NCBI GenBank assembly: GCA_963703605.1 | Contig: CAVPFC010000047.1 | Coordinates: 124,001 to 188,000, forward strand | Direction of reading: 5' to 3' | DNA from: DASXKD01 sp963703605 | Lineage (GTDB): Bacteria > Actinomycetota > Actinomycetes > Streptosporangiales > Streptosporangiaceae | DNA: 64,000 bases | Shown: in pieces, positions 46,788-54,327 of the stretch | Layout of the letters: the number at the start of each line of letters is the position of its first letter | Numbering within the stretch: the stretch's first letter is position 1 | The notes under the pieces: model-generated | Told to the model about the DNA's origin: nothing | What the model saw: the letters and a program-made list of their open reading frames with translations, nothing else | The model's database searches: none | Program-made: the position numbers and the translations under genes

Positions 46788-47807
46788 CTACAACGTGAAG
46801 TTCGGGTTGCTCCACTCGATGTCGTTGGAGAACGCGAAGTTCGTGAAGGAGATGCTGATGCTTGCCTCCGTCGCCTCGACGTGGTGCCACCAGCCGGTCG
46901 GGATGAACAGTGTCTGGCCCGGCCCGACGTCAAAGTGGTACTGCTGTGCGTCGGCGAACATCGGGTACTGGTCGAGGTCTGGCTTCAGCGGATCCACCGC
47001 GCTGTAGACGGCGATGGTGTTGTACACGCGATGGATGGCCAGCGACGGGACGAGGATGATGTGCTTCCAGCCATCGACCTGGTTGAACAGCACGTTGACG
47101 CTGTCGTGGTGGAGCGGTGTGACGGTCCCGGCCGGGCCGAACCACAGGTGGGCGCGGGTCCGGCTCGGGTCGGGTGCCAGGTACCGCTCATCGAGACTGA
47201 AGTCGTCCCACAGCGGCAGCGCCGCCTCGGTCGCCAGCAGCTTGTTGTTGGCGGTGAGGTAGGTGTCGTTGCCGCGGGCTGACTCGATCTTCGCCACGTA
47301 CTCGTCGAACGGCATCATGAACCGGTGCTCGTCGGAGTTGACCTCGTAATCGGGATCGGATTCCCGCCCGGCCATGACCTCGACCTCGGTGGAGCCGAGC
47401 TTCTCCACCAGGTAGGCGGGATTCCAGAGCGACAGAGCAGGCCAGCGGTCGCAGGAGTCGGTCATGAGCACCGGCTGGTTCTGCGCGTAGTACCGGTCCA
47501 GGAACTCCTTCTGGCTGACGCCGGTACGGCGATCGATCTCCAGTGGCTCGTCGGAGAGCGCCCGCATCTGCTCTCGCATCGTGAGCACCGAATACACCTT
47601 CTGGAGCTGCTGGGCGAGCCAGCGCCCGGCATCCATGGCGGGATCATCGTAGAGCGACGCCGTGTAGCGGATCGCGTCGCCCTCCGGGAATCCCTGGGCC
47701 CCGAGGGTGCCCAGCACCTCGGCGAGCGGGGCACCCTTCATCAGAGCCACCGCCGCCCATCGACGCCACTCGATGGGCAGACGGTTGCCGTCGGACTGCT
47801 CTGCCAT
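46788..47807 (-). CDS. Cupin_8/JmjC-type Fe(II)/2-oxoglutarate hydroxylase
   Basis: 339 residues. After a helical N-terminal region (1-90), the JmjC/cupin_8 barrel contains the iron-binding H233-x-D235 in P-L-H-H-D-S-V-N and the distal histidine (308/309) in P-T-G-W-W-H-H-V-E-A. W-F-G-P-A-G-T-V-T is the usual strand before the H-x-D. Family members hydroxylate protein side chains (Asn, Asp, His, Pro, Arg). It lies 12 nt downstream of the repeat-peptide gene on the same strand, so peptide hydroxylation, for example of the HPTP/TP tract, is the natural guess. The N-terminal extension might bind the leader. Confidence 0.9.
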   Translation of the reverse strand: MAEQSDGNRLPIEWRRWAAVALMKGAPLAEVLGTLGAQGFPEGDAIRYTASLYDDPAMDAGRWLAQQLQKVYSVLTMREQMRALSDEPLEIDRRTGVSQKEFLDRYYAQNQPVLMTDSCDRWPALSLWNPAYLVEKLGSTEVEVMAGRESDPDYEVNSDEHRFMMPFDEYVAKIESARGNDTYLTANNKLLATEAALPLWDDFSLDERYLAPDPSRTRAHLWFGPAGTVTPLHHDSVNVLFNQVDGWKHIILVPSLAIHRVYNTIAVYSAVDPLKPDLDQYPMFADAQQYHFDVGPGQTLFIPTGWWHHVEATEASISISFTNFAFSNDIEWSNPNFTL

Positions 47808-47819
47808 GCTGGCGGCCCC

Positions 47820-48473
47820 TTACTTCCTCTTCTGCCAGGCCGCCGGCGAACGCCGCCGCTGGCTGGCCCCCGCGTTGCGCCGCACGCCGTGTTGCGCGCC
47901 GCAGCCACCACAGCCGCCGCAGCTACCGCAAGACGCACACGACGCGCAGGAGGCACACGACGCACACGACGCGCAGGTCGCACACGTCGTGCAAGTCGAA
48001 CACGACGGCGTCGGCGTTGGTGTGGGGGTCGGCGTCGGCGTCGGGGTGGGCGTCGGGGTCGGCGTTGGCGTGGGGGTCGGCGTTGGTGTGGGGGTCGGCG
48101 TCGGCGTCGGGGTGGGAGTCGGCGTGGGGTGCGGGGTCGGGTGCGGGGTCGGGTGTGGCGTGGGGTGCGGGGTCGGGTGAGGAGTCGGGTGTGGCGTGGG
48201 GTGCGGAGTCGGGTGCGGCGTGGGGTGCGGAGTCGGATGCGGCGTGGGGTGCGGAGTCGGATGCGGGAAGACGTCCGGAGTCGGGTTCAGCTTCACGTTC
48301 TTTGGCTTGCCGAACTTCGTCTCCGCCGCAGCCGGAGACACCAGAGCGTCAGCGAACGCGCTGGCGCCAGCGATGCTCAGGCCTGTGGCCATCAGACCAC
48401 GGATGAGGCGCCGCCGGCTGATCCGGCCGGCCAAGTATCCCTGTACGAGTTCCTCATCAGACAAGATGCTCAC
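47820..48473 (-). CDS. Tat-signal RiPP precursor candidate: HPTP, TP and Cys-x-x repeat peptide
   Basis: 217 residues from GTG 48473; TTG 48464 (M-S-D-E-E-L), 8 nt after AGGGG, is an equally good start. Residues 18-50 are a twin-arginine signal (S-R-R-R-L-I-R, hydrophobic core, S-P-A-A-A then E). Residues 71-118 are 12 HPTP units, 119-156 are 19 TP units, and 158-191 hold 12 cysteines, each exactly three residues after the previous one (C-S-T, C-T-T, C-A-T, five C-A-S, C-G-S, then C-G-G). A basic tail of about 24 residues (R-R-R, K-R-K) ends the chain. The protein is probably extended, exported, and able to bind metal through His and Cys. Next to an MNIO operon it looks like the substrate of Cys-directed modification. 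Confidence 0.8.
   Translation of the reverse strand: MSILSDEELVQGYLAGRISRRRLIRGLMATGLSIAGASAFADALVSPAAAETKFGKPKNVKLNPTPDVFPHPTPHPTPHPTPHPTPHPTPHPTPHPTPHPTPHPTPHPTPHPTPHPTPTPTPTPTPTPTPTPTPTPTPTPTPTPTPTPTPTPTPTPSCSTCTTCATCASCASCASCASCASCGSCGGCGGCGAQHGVRRNAGASQRRRSPAAWQKRK
48007..48265. repeat. Low-complexity array encoding the TP and HPTP repeats
   Basis: 6-nt (TP) and 12-nt (HPTP) in-frame units on the minus strand, with varied third bases (ACC/ACG/ACT, CCG/CCC), so the repeats are selected at the protein level and are not simply a fresh DNA slip. It is not a CRISPR array: no spacers. Confidence 0.9.
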
Positions 48474-48529
48474 CCCTGGTCACTCAGCTCCGGGCAGCCC
48501 AGAGCACGCTAATGGCGCGGCCTGCGCGG

Positions 48530-48559
48530 AACGTACCATCGCTTTCGCGAATGTGTCAA
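48530..48559 (-). promoter_or_regulatory. Promoter of the precursor-hydroxylase operon
   Basis: Minus strand TTGACA (48559-48554), 18 nt, TACGTT (48535-48530), giving a leader of about 50 nt. It is the closest match to a consensus -35 seen in the window. Confidence 0.55.
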
Positions 48560-48565
48560 CGGATT

Positions 48566-48592
48566 CGCTAACCACACGAGTTAACGCTAACC
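48566..48592. promoter_or_regulatory. Direct repeats upstream of the precursor promoter
   Basis: CGCTAACC at 48566-48573 and 48585-48592 (GGTTAGCG on the gene strand), 19-bp period, with GTTAAC next to the second copy. Located just upstream of the -35, where an activator of a Streptomyces-type (SARP-like) or NarL-type regulator would bind. Confidence 0.4.
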
Positions 48593-48608
48593 AATCCTCA
48601 AAGGGATA

Positions 48609-49727
48609 AGTTGTGTAGCATTAGTTCTTTGACAGTCTGATTACAGCCCGAATTAGCCGGGTCACTCGGGGACGTTCTTGATCCAGGTAAATGCCGGGCG
48701 GCGGCCGCCGTACGTCTCAATGAACGCGCCGATCGCGGCGGCGAGCTCCCGGCCGGAAGGGGGGCCGCCCTGGCGGGCGAACTGGTGCGCGAGCAGGCCG
48801 GCGAAGATCCCTACCAGGTCAAGCCAGTCGCATCCAGCGGGCCCGGTGTGGACGGTGACCCGCTGGCTCTCCGGCTTGGCCAGCCAGCGGCGCACCTCCG
48901 GGCGCCGGAGCGGACCATTGTTATCCAGCACGACGTGCAGTTCCACGCCGGGCTGGGCGGCGGCGGCCTTCCTCAGGAATCGCAAGAACTCCTGGGTACG
49001 GGGATGATGATTGGCATCGGCGCTGGTCATCCCGCTGGCCGCGCCGAGCGCGGCAAGCAGTGTGCCGGTGCTGTGCCGCTTGTGGCCATGGGTACGCCAG
49101 GCCGGCACGCCGCGGCGCGCAGGCGCGGGCCGGGCCGGCGCCCGGATCTGGAACGTCTCCTCCACACTGATCACGATCGCGTTGTCCGGCGGCTTCAGGT
49201 ACAGGCCGACGACGTCGCGGACCTTGGGTTCGAGCGGCGGATCGGTGGCGAACTTGAACGTCCCGATGCGCCGCGGCTGGATGCTCCACTTGCGCCAGAT
49301 CCGGGCCACGCTAGCAAAGGAGACGCCGAGCTCGCCGGCCAGGAACCGCGCCGACCAATGGGTGATCCCCAGGCGCTGCGGCGGCCTGCCGCCGCTGGCC
49401 AGCGTCGCGACCACGACGTCGACCTCGTCGATTCGCGGGGGCCGGCCGGAGCGCGGTTCATCCTCCAGCGCCTTGATCCCGCCCCGCTGGTACCGGTCCC
49501 GCCAGGCGATCACGGTTGGCCGGGATACCCCTACCAGCCGCGCGATCTGCGCGTTCGGCATGCCCTCGGCGGCCAGCAGGACCATCCGGGCCCGCTTCGC
49601 CAGGCCCGAAGGCACGCTCGGCAGCCGCGCCAGATCGGCCAGCCGATCCCGGTCGCCCTGGTGCAGTGGCAGTGCCGGAGCTGGGGACACACGGCTATTG
49701 TTGAGCACCTCGTACCGTAAAACAACT
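48609..49727 (-). mobile_element. IS630-like insertion element, 1119 bp
   Basis: Flanked by TA at 48607-48608 and 49728-49729, the target duplication of IS630/mariner elements. The ends are imperfect inverted repeats (AGTTGTGTA left, AGTTGTTTT as the complement of the right end). It contains one transposase gene filling most of its length. It sits between the precursor gene and the MNIO operon and separates two halves of what looks like one locus. Confidence 0.6.
48662..49708 (-). CDS. IS630-family transposase with degenerate catalytic triad
   Basis: 348 residues. The N-terminal helix-turn-helix (N-A-Q-I-A-R-L-V-G-V-S-R-P-T-V-I-A-W-R-D-R-Y) and R-S-G-R-P-P-R linker match IS630. The DDE positions are altered: V-I-S-V-E-E-T-F-Q-I where families have V-D-E-K-x-Q-I, the second aspartate kept in V-V-L-D-N-N-G-P-L, and W-L-D-L-V-G-I-F where the third acid (N-Q-V-E-R-W-F) is expected. 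The frame is otherwise intact, so the protein may keep DNA binding without transposition. Confidence 0.88.
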   Translation of the reverse strand: MLNNSRVSPAPALPLHQGDRDRLADLARLPSVPSGLAKRARMVLLAAEGMPNAQIARLVGVSRPTVIAWRDRYQRGGIKALEDEPRSGRPPRIDEVDVVVATLASGGRPPQRLGITHWSARFLAGELGVSFASVARIWRKWSIQPRRIGTFKFATDPPLEPKVRDVVGLYLKPPDNAIVISVEETFQIRAPARPAPARRGVPAWRTHGHKRHSTGTLLAALGAASGMTSADANHHPRTQEFLRFLRKAAAAQPGVELHVVLDNNGPLRRPEVRRWLAKPESQRVTVHTGPAGCDWLDLVGIFAGLLAHQFARQGGPPSGRELAAAIGAFIETYGGRRPAFTWIKNVPE

Positions 49728-49850
49728 TACAACACGAAATGTCACGGACCGGATCAAGAGAGTAAGCGCATCCGGACTACCGGCGCACTGAATTGGTGCG
49801 GGCCGCCGCTAATTCCGGATCGGTGTCCGACTAGGACCTGACTGGGGCCA

Positions 49851-49879
49851 TTGCGGAGAGTGTGCCCAGGACGTACGAT
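49851..49879 (+). promoter_or_regulatory. Promoter of the MNIO operon
   Basis: TTGCGG (49851-49856), 17 nt, TACGAT (49874-49879), about 55 nt before the GTG at 49935. It lies right of the IS element, so the operon keeps its own promoter. Confidence 0.5.
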
Positions 49880-49934
49880 CGCGGGGTGCATCACGGGGTC
49901 AGGCTGGCGTGCCCACAGTGGGGGATTGGCTACC

Positions 49935-50735
49935 GTGCGAAGTGATCTTGAGACGGCCATGGGCGTCGTCCTTACCAGCCGCAGCGCCAGGGACATGCTC
50001 CTTGAGGCACCGGACAGTTACGCTGCGCACTTCGACCTCGCTCCGGCCGAGGCCGCCCTCCTGGCCGGCATGGCCGCCGACCTCGTTGGCCTCATGCCCG
50101 GTTTCGTGCAAAAGCGCGAGCGGAGCCTGCGCCGGACCTTCGCCGTCACCCTGTCGCTGCTCGGAGCGGAGGCCACTCCTCTGATCGAGGACTACTCCGA
50201 TGCCTACGCCCCGGTGGACTCCTCGGCGGCCGAGACGCTCCGGTTCGCCGACTTCCTGGTCGAAGAGGCTCGCGAATTGGCCGACGGCCTGCCCTACGGG
50301 AACATCGTCGCCGACGTCGCCCGGTATGAGCGGCTGCGGCTCCGGTCCTTCATGGCGGAAGGGCCGCTGTGGCCCACGCTGGAGGAGGCCCCCCTTGACC
50401 CGCGGCTGATCGACCGGGGCCGCCGGCTCTGGCTGCACCGCAGCGTCGCGGTCGAGGCGTTCGGGTGGGATGTCCGCACCGTGCGGTCAGCACAAATCCT
50501 CCCCCGGCTGCGCCCCGATCCAGCCAACCTGCTCTGCTTCCAGCGGGGCGAGGAAGGCGAGGGCACGGTTCTGCGCATCGATGACGAGGCCGCCCGCGCC
50601 GTCGAACTGATCGCGTTGCGGCCAGGAGAGGTGAGCGCCGCGGAGATCGGCGAGATCATCGGGTCGGACCGGTCTCCCGAGGCGCTCCTCGGCAAGCTCA
50701 TCATGCAGGGTGTGATAAGGGGAGCAGAGTCATGA
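49935..50735 (+). CDS. MNIO partner protein candidate (DUF2063/HvfC-like N-terminus, winged-helix C-terminus)
   Basis: 266 residues from GTG 49935. The helical N-terminal half (L-E-A-P-D-S-Y-A-A-H-F-D-L, F-V-Q-K-R-E-R-S-L-R-R-T-F, E-T-L-R-F-A-D-F-L-V-E-E) has the pattern of DUF2063/HvfC and MbnC-like partner proteins. The last 60 residues (L-R-I-D-D-E-A-A-R-A-V-E-L-I-A-L-R, then L-L-G-K-L-I-M-Q-G-V-I-R-G) resemble a PqqD-like RiPP recognition element. Its TGA overlaps the MNIO ATG (ATGA). In known MNIO systems the partner binds the precursor leader and presents it. The family call is by pattern and context, not certain. Confidence 0.65.
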   Translation: MRSDLETAMGVVLTSRSARDMLLEAPDSYAAHFDLAPAEAALLAGMAADLVGLMPGFVQKRERSLRRTFAVTLSLLGAEATPLIEDYSDAYAPVDSSAAETLRFADFLVEEARELADGLPYGNIVADVARYERLRLRSFMAEGPLWPTLEEAPLDPRLIDRGRRLWLHRSVAVEAFGWDVRTVRSAQILPRLRPDPANLLCFQRGEEGEGTVLRIDDEAARAVELIALRPGEVSAAEIGEIIGSDRSPEALLGKLIMQGVIRGAES

Positions 50736-51613
50736 CACTTGTTGGTGCTGGCTACCGTCCCGAGATGCCCGGGCTCTTCCACGGCGAGGAGCCCGCGGTC
50801 GACTGCGCTGAGCTGGTCGCGGACCGCTATTTTGGCGAAACGGGCTTTTCCCGGGCCTGGGAATTGCGCCGCCTGGCCGGCCTGCCGACGATCGCCCACG
50901 GATTGTGCGGCAACACCGCCTCGGTGCACGGGCCCGACCCGGCGTACCTGGCTCAGATCCGGCGGCTCGTTGACGCGATCGCTGCCATCGCGTACAGCGA
51001 CCACATGGCCCTCACCGGGGTGACCGGCCGCGCGCTGGGGCATCTGGCCCCCAACCTGTTCGACGACGAGCTGCTCACCGCCGCCGCGCGCAACATCGCG
51101 ATGATGGTGGACGTGACCGGCCGACGGCCCTGCCTGGAGAACCTGGCCACCAAGACCATGATTACCGGTTCGGCCTACACCGTCGAGGAGTTCTACGTCC
51201 GGCTCCTCGATGTGTCTGACCAGTGGGACTGCCTGATCGACCTGACCAACATCTGGATCAACTCGCAGAACCGGGACGTCGACCCGCTGCGGTTCATCGA
51301 CTCGATCCCGGCGGAGCGGGTCGGCTACATCCACCTCGCCGGTGGCATCAAGGAGCACGGCGAATGGGTCGACAGCCACTCCAACGCCGTCCATGACGAG
51401 GTGTTCGAACTGCTCGACTACCTCCTCGCCAGGGCCGCTCCCATCGCGGTAATCATCGAGCGGGACACCAACTTCGCGGGAGCCGAGGCGGAGCTGCGGG
51501 CGGATCTGGGCCGGGTGCGGCAGATCGTGACGAAGCACCAAGGTGAGACCGGCGACGATTCGCGGGCACAGGTGAGCCCTCAGCCGACGACCGCCGGTGT
51601 GAAGGGTCGATGA
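50732..51613 (+). CDS. DUF692 multinuclear non-heme iron oxidase (MNIO)
   Basis: 293 residues. TIM-barrel metal ligands of DUF692 can be placed: G-A-G-Y-R near the start, H56 (I-A-H-G), D90-H91 (Y-S-D-H-M-A), E136 (L-E-N-L), D170 and N173 (D-L-T-N), H201 (Y-I-H-L-A-G), D214 and H216 (D-S-H-S), and the I-E-R-D-T-N-F near the end. MNIOs such as MbnB, TglH and BufB oxidise cysteine in peptides to oxazolone/thioamide, 3-thia-amino acid or thiooxazole. It is translationally coupled on both sides (ATGA overlaps). The 12-Cys peptide gene 2.3 kb away is the obvious substrate candidate. Confidence 0.88.
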   Translation: MTLVGAGYRPEMPGLFHGEEPAVDCAELVADRYFGETGFSRAWELRRLAGLPTIAHGLCGNTASVHGPDPAYLAQIRRLVDAIAAIAYSDHMALTGVTGRALGHLAPNLFDDELLTAAARNIAMMVDVTGRRPCLENLATKTMITGSAYTVEEFYVRLLDVSDQWDCLIDLTNIWINSQNRDVDPLRFIDSIPAERVGYIHLAGGIKEHGEWVDSHSNAVHDEVFELLDYLLARAAPIAVIIERDTNFAGAEAELRADLGRVRQIVTKHQGETGDDSRAQVSPQPTTAGVKGR

Positions 51614-52887
51614 TGACCGTCACCGACTCGAAACCGTCCCAGCTCGAAGTTCCGCGCACCGAGGCCGAGGTCATCGCGATGGTCCGGCAGATCGGTGCGG
51701 CGGCGGCACCCCATGCGGCGCGTCACGACCGGGAGGCCAGCTTCGTCCACGAGGGATACGAGGCAATCAGGGCCCTCGGCTACGGTGTGATCGCCGTGCC
51801 GGGCGAACTGGGCGGTGGTGGTCATGACCTCGCCACGGTCTGCCAGGCCCAGTCCATCCTCGCCCGCTACTGCGCGAACACATCGCTGGCGATTGCCATG
51901 CACCAGCACAACGTTCTCGCGCTTGCCTGGCGCTGGCGGCTCGGGGATCACTCGGTCGAGCGCACGCTGCGCCGGATCGCCCAGGGGGACCTGATCCTTT
52001 CCTCCAGCGGAGCCGCCAACCCGGCCAACCCGGGCGTCACGGCCACCCCGGTGGAGGGCGGTTTGCTGTGCACCGGGCGCAAGCGCTTCGTCAGTGGCGT
52101 GCCCGGTGCCGACGTCGTCCTCACCATGGCGCGCATCGACGACGGCGAGCAGCACCGGACGACGACCGTGCTGATACCAACCGCGGATCCGGGAACCGAG
52201 ATCATCGATGACTGGGACGCGATGGGGATGCGCGGCTCGGGCAGCAACCCGGTGGCCTTCTCCGAGGTGTTCGTCCCGGATGCCAACGTCCTCAACCTCG
52301 AGCCGCTCCGTGCGGTGGCCCGCCGCGCGCGCGGTGCACGCCGGGGCGGCGGGGACGGTGCCGCCCGGGACGCTGCGCAGCCCGGCGACGAAGCCGGCGA
52401 GCAATCTGCCGGCCCGCGGATCGAAGGTCATCGTTTGCCGGCGCTACAGATCGCGCTGACGGTGATCGCCGCCGTCTATCTGGGTGCGGCAGGCGGGATG
52501 CGGGACAGGGCGCTGCGCCTCGCGGCGGCGCGGGGCGCGGCCGACCCCGCCCAGCAACGTATTGCTGGGCTGCTCACTCACGAGTTTCGCTCCGCCGGGT
52601 GGGCACTTGACGCGCTCATCGACGACACGACCGACGAGTCGGTCGGCACCGAGGACCACTTCATCACCACGATGCTGGCCAAGCGCCAGGTGATCCTGTC
52701 GTCCATCCGCATCGTCGAACTGGCGATGGAGCTTCTCGGCAGCCGCTCCTACATGCGGGCTCTTCCGTTCGAGCAGGCGCTGCGCGATGTGCGCGCGGGC
52801 ATCACCCACCCGCTGGCACCGGAGCGGACGCTTCTGGAGATCGGGAAGGGGGCCCTGGAGTTCTTCGCCGACCCGCCACCCCCGTAA
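51610..52887 (+). CDS. Acyl-CoA dehydrogenase family flavoprotein
   Basis: 425 residues, ATGA overlap with the MNIO gene. ACAD pattern: G-V-I-A-V-P-G-E-L-G-G-G-G-H-D-L-A-T-V, L-I-L-S-S-S-G-A-A-N-P, D-W-D-A-M-G-M-R-G-S-G-S-N (FAD site), and a four-helix C-terminus with V-E-L-A-M-E-L-L-G-S-R-S-Y. Residues about 238-275 are an unusual Arg/Gly/Ala-rich insertion. Flavin dehydrogenases of this fold also work in RiPP and antibiotic pathways, and its tight coupling to an MNIO suggests action on the peptide or an acyl decoration. Classical fatty-acid oxidation is the alternative. Confidence 0.88.
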   Translation: MMTVTDSKPSQLEVPRTEAEVIAMVRQIGAAAAPHAARHDREASFVHEGYEAIRALGYGVIAVPGELGGGGHDLATVCQAQSILARYCANTSLAIAMHQHNVLALAWRWRLGDHSVERTLRRIAQGDLILSSSGAANPANPGVTATPVEGGLLCTGRKRFVSGVPGADVVLTMARIDDGEQHRTTTVLIPTADPGTEIIDDWDAMGMRGSGSNPVAFSEVFVPDANVLNLEPLRAVARRARGARRGGGDGAARDAAQPGDEAGEQSAGPRIEGHRLPALQIALTVIAAVYLGAAGGMRDRALRLAAARGAADPAQQRIAGLLTHEFRSAGWALDALIDDTTDESVGTEDHFITTMLAKRQVILSSIRIVELAMELLGSRSYMRALPFEQALRDVRAGITHPLAPERTLLEIGKGALEFFADPPPP

Positions 52888-52909
52888 CCCGGCGGGTGGC
52901 CCGGATGCG

Positions 52910-53725
52910 CTAGACCCGCGCCCCGTGCAGCCAGTACCAGCAGAAGATCATCGCCGGGTAGGTGGATCCGAAGGCCCACACGAAGCTGTTGAGCCCCATC
53001 TCGACCGCGGTGATCACATGGAAGGCGCCCGCGCAGCCGAGCAGCGCAAGCGCCACCGGGAGCGGCACCACCAGCGTCAGCGGCACCGCGCACTCCCCCA
53101 GCATCGTGATCCAGCACAGCGCCAGGGCCAGGCGGCGATGGGATTCCAGCAGCACGGCCTGCGTACCGTTACCCCACATGAGGGTCGACGAGATGAGGGG
53201 GATCGCCTGCCCGGACCGCCACGACGGCGTGGCGAGCTTGGTCGCTCCGGCGACGAAGTAGGACAGGCAGCCCTGGGCGGCGATAAACGCCAGGGCGAAG
53301 ATCAGCGCCAGCCGGGTGCCAACGGCCAGGCCGAGGGCGGCAGCGGTGAAGGTGATCATCACCATGGTGCCCGAGGCGTGGATGCCTAGCGGGGAGCGGA
53401 ATCGCAGCAGCACGGTGGTGACCGCGATGACGATGGCGCCGGCCCGGGCCACCTCCAAGTTGCTGGCACCCGCGAGCACCGCGCAGGCGGCCGCGAAGCG
53501 CGCCCCGGTGAGCGCCACGGCCGGGCCCCGTGACGCGAGGAAGCCGAACGGCAGCAGCCAGCGGGCTCTGGTTATCTGCACTTCCCCGTCGAGCAGGCCG
53601 CCGGGCCCGAGGTCCGCGCGGCGGGCCAGCGACTCCAGGGAGGAGATCGCCACGCCCACCGAGCCGATCCGCATCATCCAGGACATCGCGCCGAACGGCG
53701 ACGTGAGCGCCGCAATGCCAATCAT
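52910..53725 (-). CDS. HTTM-domain membrane protein
   Basis: 271 residues from ATG 53725. About seven hydrophobic helices; F-V-A-G-A-T-K-L-A-T-P-S-W-R-S-G-Q-A-I is the typical HTTM (vitamin K carboxylase-like transmembrane) signature. Its ATG overlaps the upstream stop (ATGA), and the gene ends 22 nt from the end of the convergent dehydrogenase. MNIO loci often contain a small membrane protein (DoxX in bufferin operons), so a role in the same locus is plausible. Confidence 0.8.
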   Translation of the reverse strand: MIGIAALTSPFGAMSWMMRIGSVGVAISSLESLARRADLGPGGLLDGEVQITRARWLLPFGFLASRGPAVALTGARFAAACAVLAGASNLEVARAGAIVIAVTTVLLRFRSPLGIHASGTMVMITFTAAALGLAVGTRLALIFALAFIAAQGCLSYFVAGATKLATPSWRSGQAIPLISSTLMWGNGTQAVLLESHRRLALALCWITMLGECAVPLTLVVPLPVALALLGCAGAFHVITAVEMGLNSFVWAFGSTYPAMIFCWYWLHGARV

Positions 53726-54319
53726 CGCGGCTCGCCGTGGGCCGGGTCCCCCGCGGCACCGGGCCCATTGACCCGGTGCAACTCGGAGACGAACTCGATG
53801 CTGCCGGGCTCGCCGTCTCCGTAGCGGCCGGTGATAGCCTGGCCGGCCACGGCCATGATCATGAACTGCGTTGCCTCGACCGCGGCATGCGACCGTTCCG
53901 AAACGTAACGCAGGACGGTGAGGTAGGGCACGGTCATCATGGCGGTCAGGGCGGTGGGGCTGCCCTGGCCCTGGGCGCCCCCGGGCGGCCAGGCGGCCCC
54001 GGCTGGCCTCGGCGGCGATGATGCTGGCCAGGCCGAGGAAAGCCCGCCTGGGGCCGAGTTCGGGATTCCAGATGAAGTTGTACCAGCGGCGGGGACCGGC
54101 CACCTCAACCTCCCGCCAGCTGGTAAACGTCCCGTCCCGGAGCAGGTCCCGCCGCAGCAGGATCATGTCCTTGGTCCGGGGCCGCGCGAACAGCGCCCAG
54201 TCCGGAAGCAGCCGGCCCGCGTCCCGGCGCGCCAACGGTACCCGCAGGCGCGGAAGGTTGCGGAGCACGGTGATCAGGAACCAGGCGGTCAGCAGCGCAC
54301 CCACAAGCCAGCCGAGCAT
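53722..54319 (-). pseudogene. Membrane-anchored HTTM companion protein, frameshifted
   Basis: ATG 54319 opens M-L-G-W-L-V-G-A-L-L-T-A-W-F-L (one membrane helix), then R-D-G-T-F-T-S-W-R-E-V-E and R-R-W-Y-N-F-I-W-N-P-E. In this frame the sequence turns Arg/Pro-rich after about 54010. One base away it continues sensibly: A-L-T-A-M-M-T-V-P-Y-L-T-V-L-R-Y-V-S-E-R-S, ending at 53722 with an ATGA overlap to the HTTM gene. The slip maps to a GGGGG run near 53985. The corrected protein would be about 195 residues. Function unknown. Decay or sequencing error. Confidence 0.65.
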
Positions 54320-54327
54320 CTGCCCGC

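Noticed and set aside
48007..48265. Possible CRISPR array
   Set aside because: Repeat units of 6 and 12 nt with no spacers, inside a reading frame.
47325..48512. Plus-strand frames with Arg/Gly or Gly-Val repeats over the precursor and hydroxylase genes
   Set aside because: These are the complements of the HPTP/TP and C-x-x codons. Only the minus strand gives a signal peptide, ordered repeats and a downstream gene.
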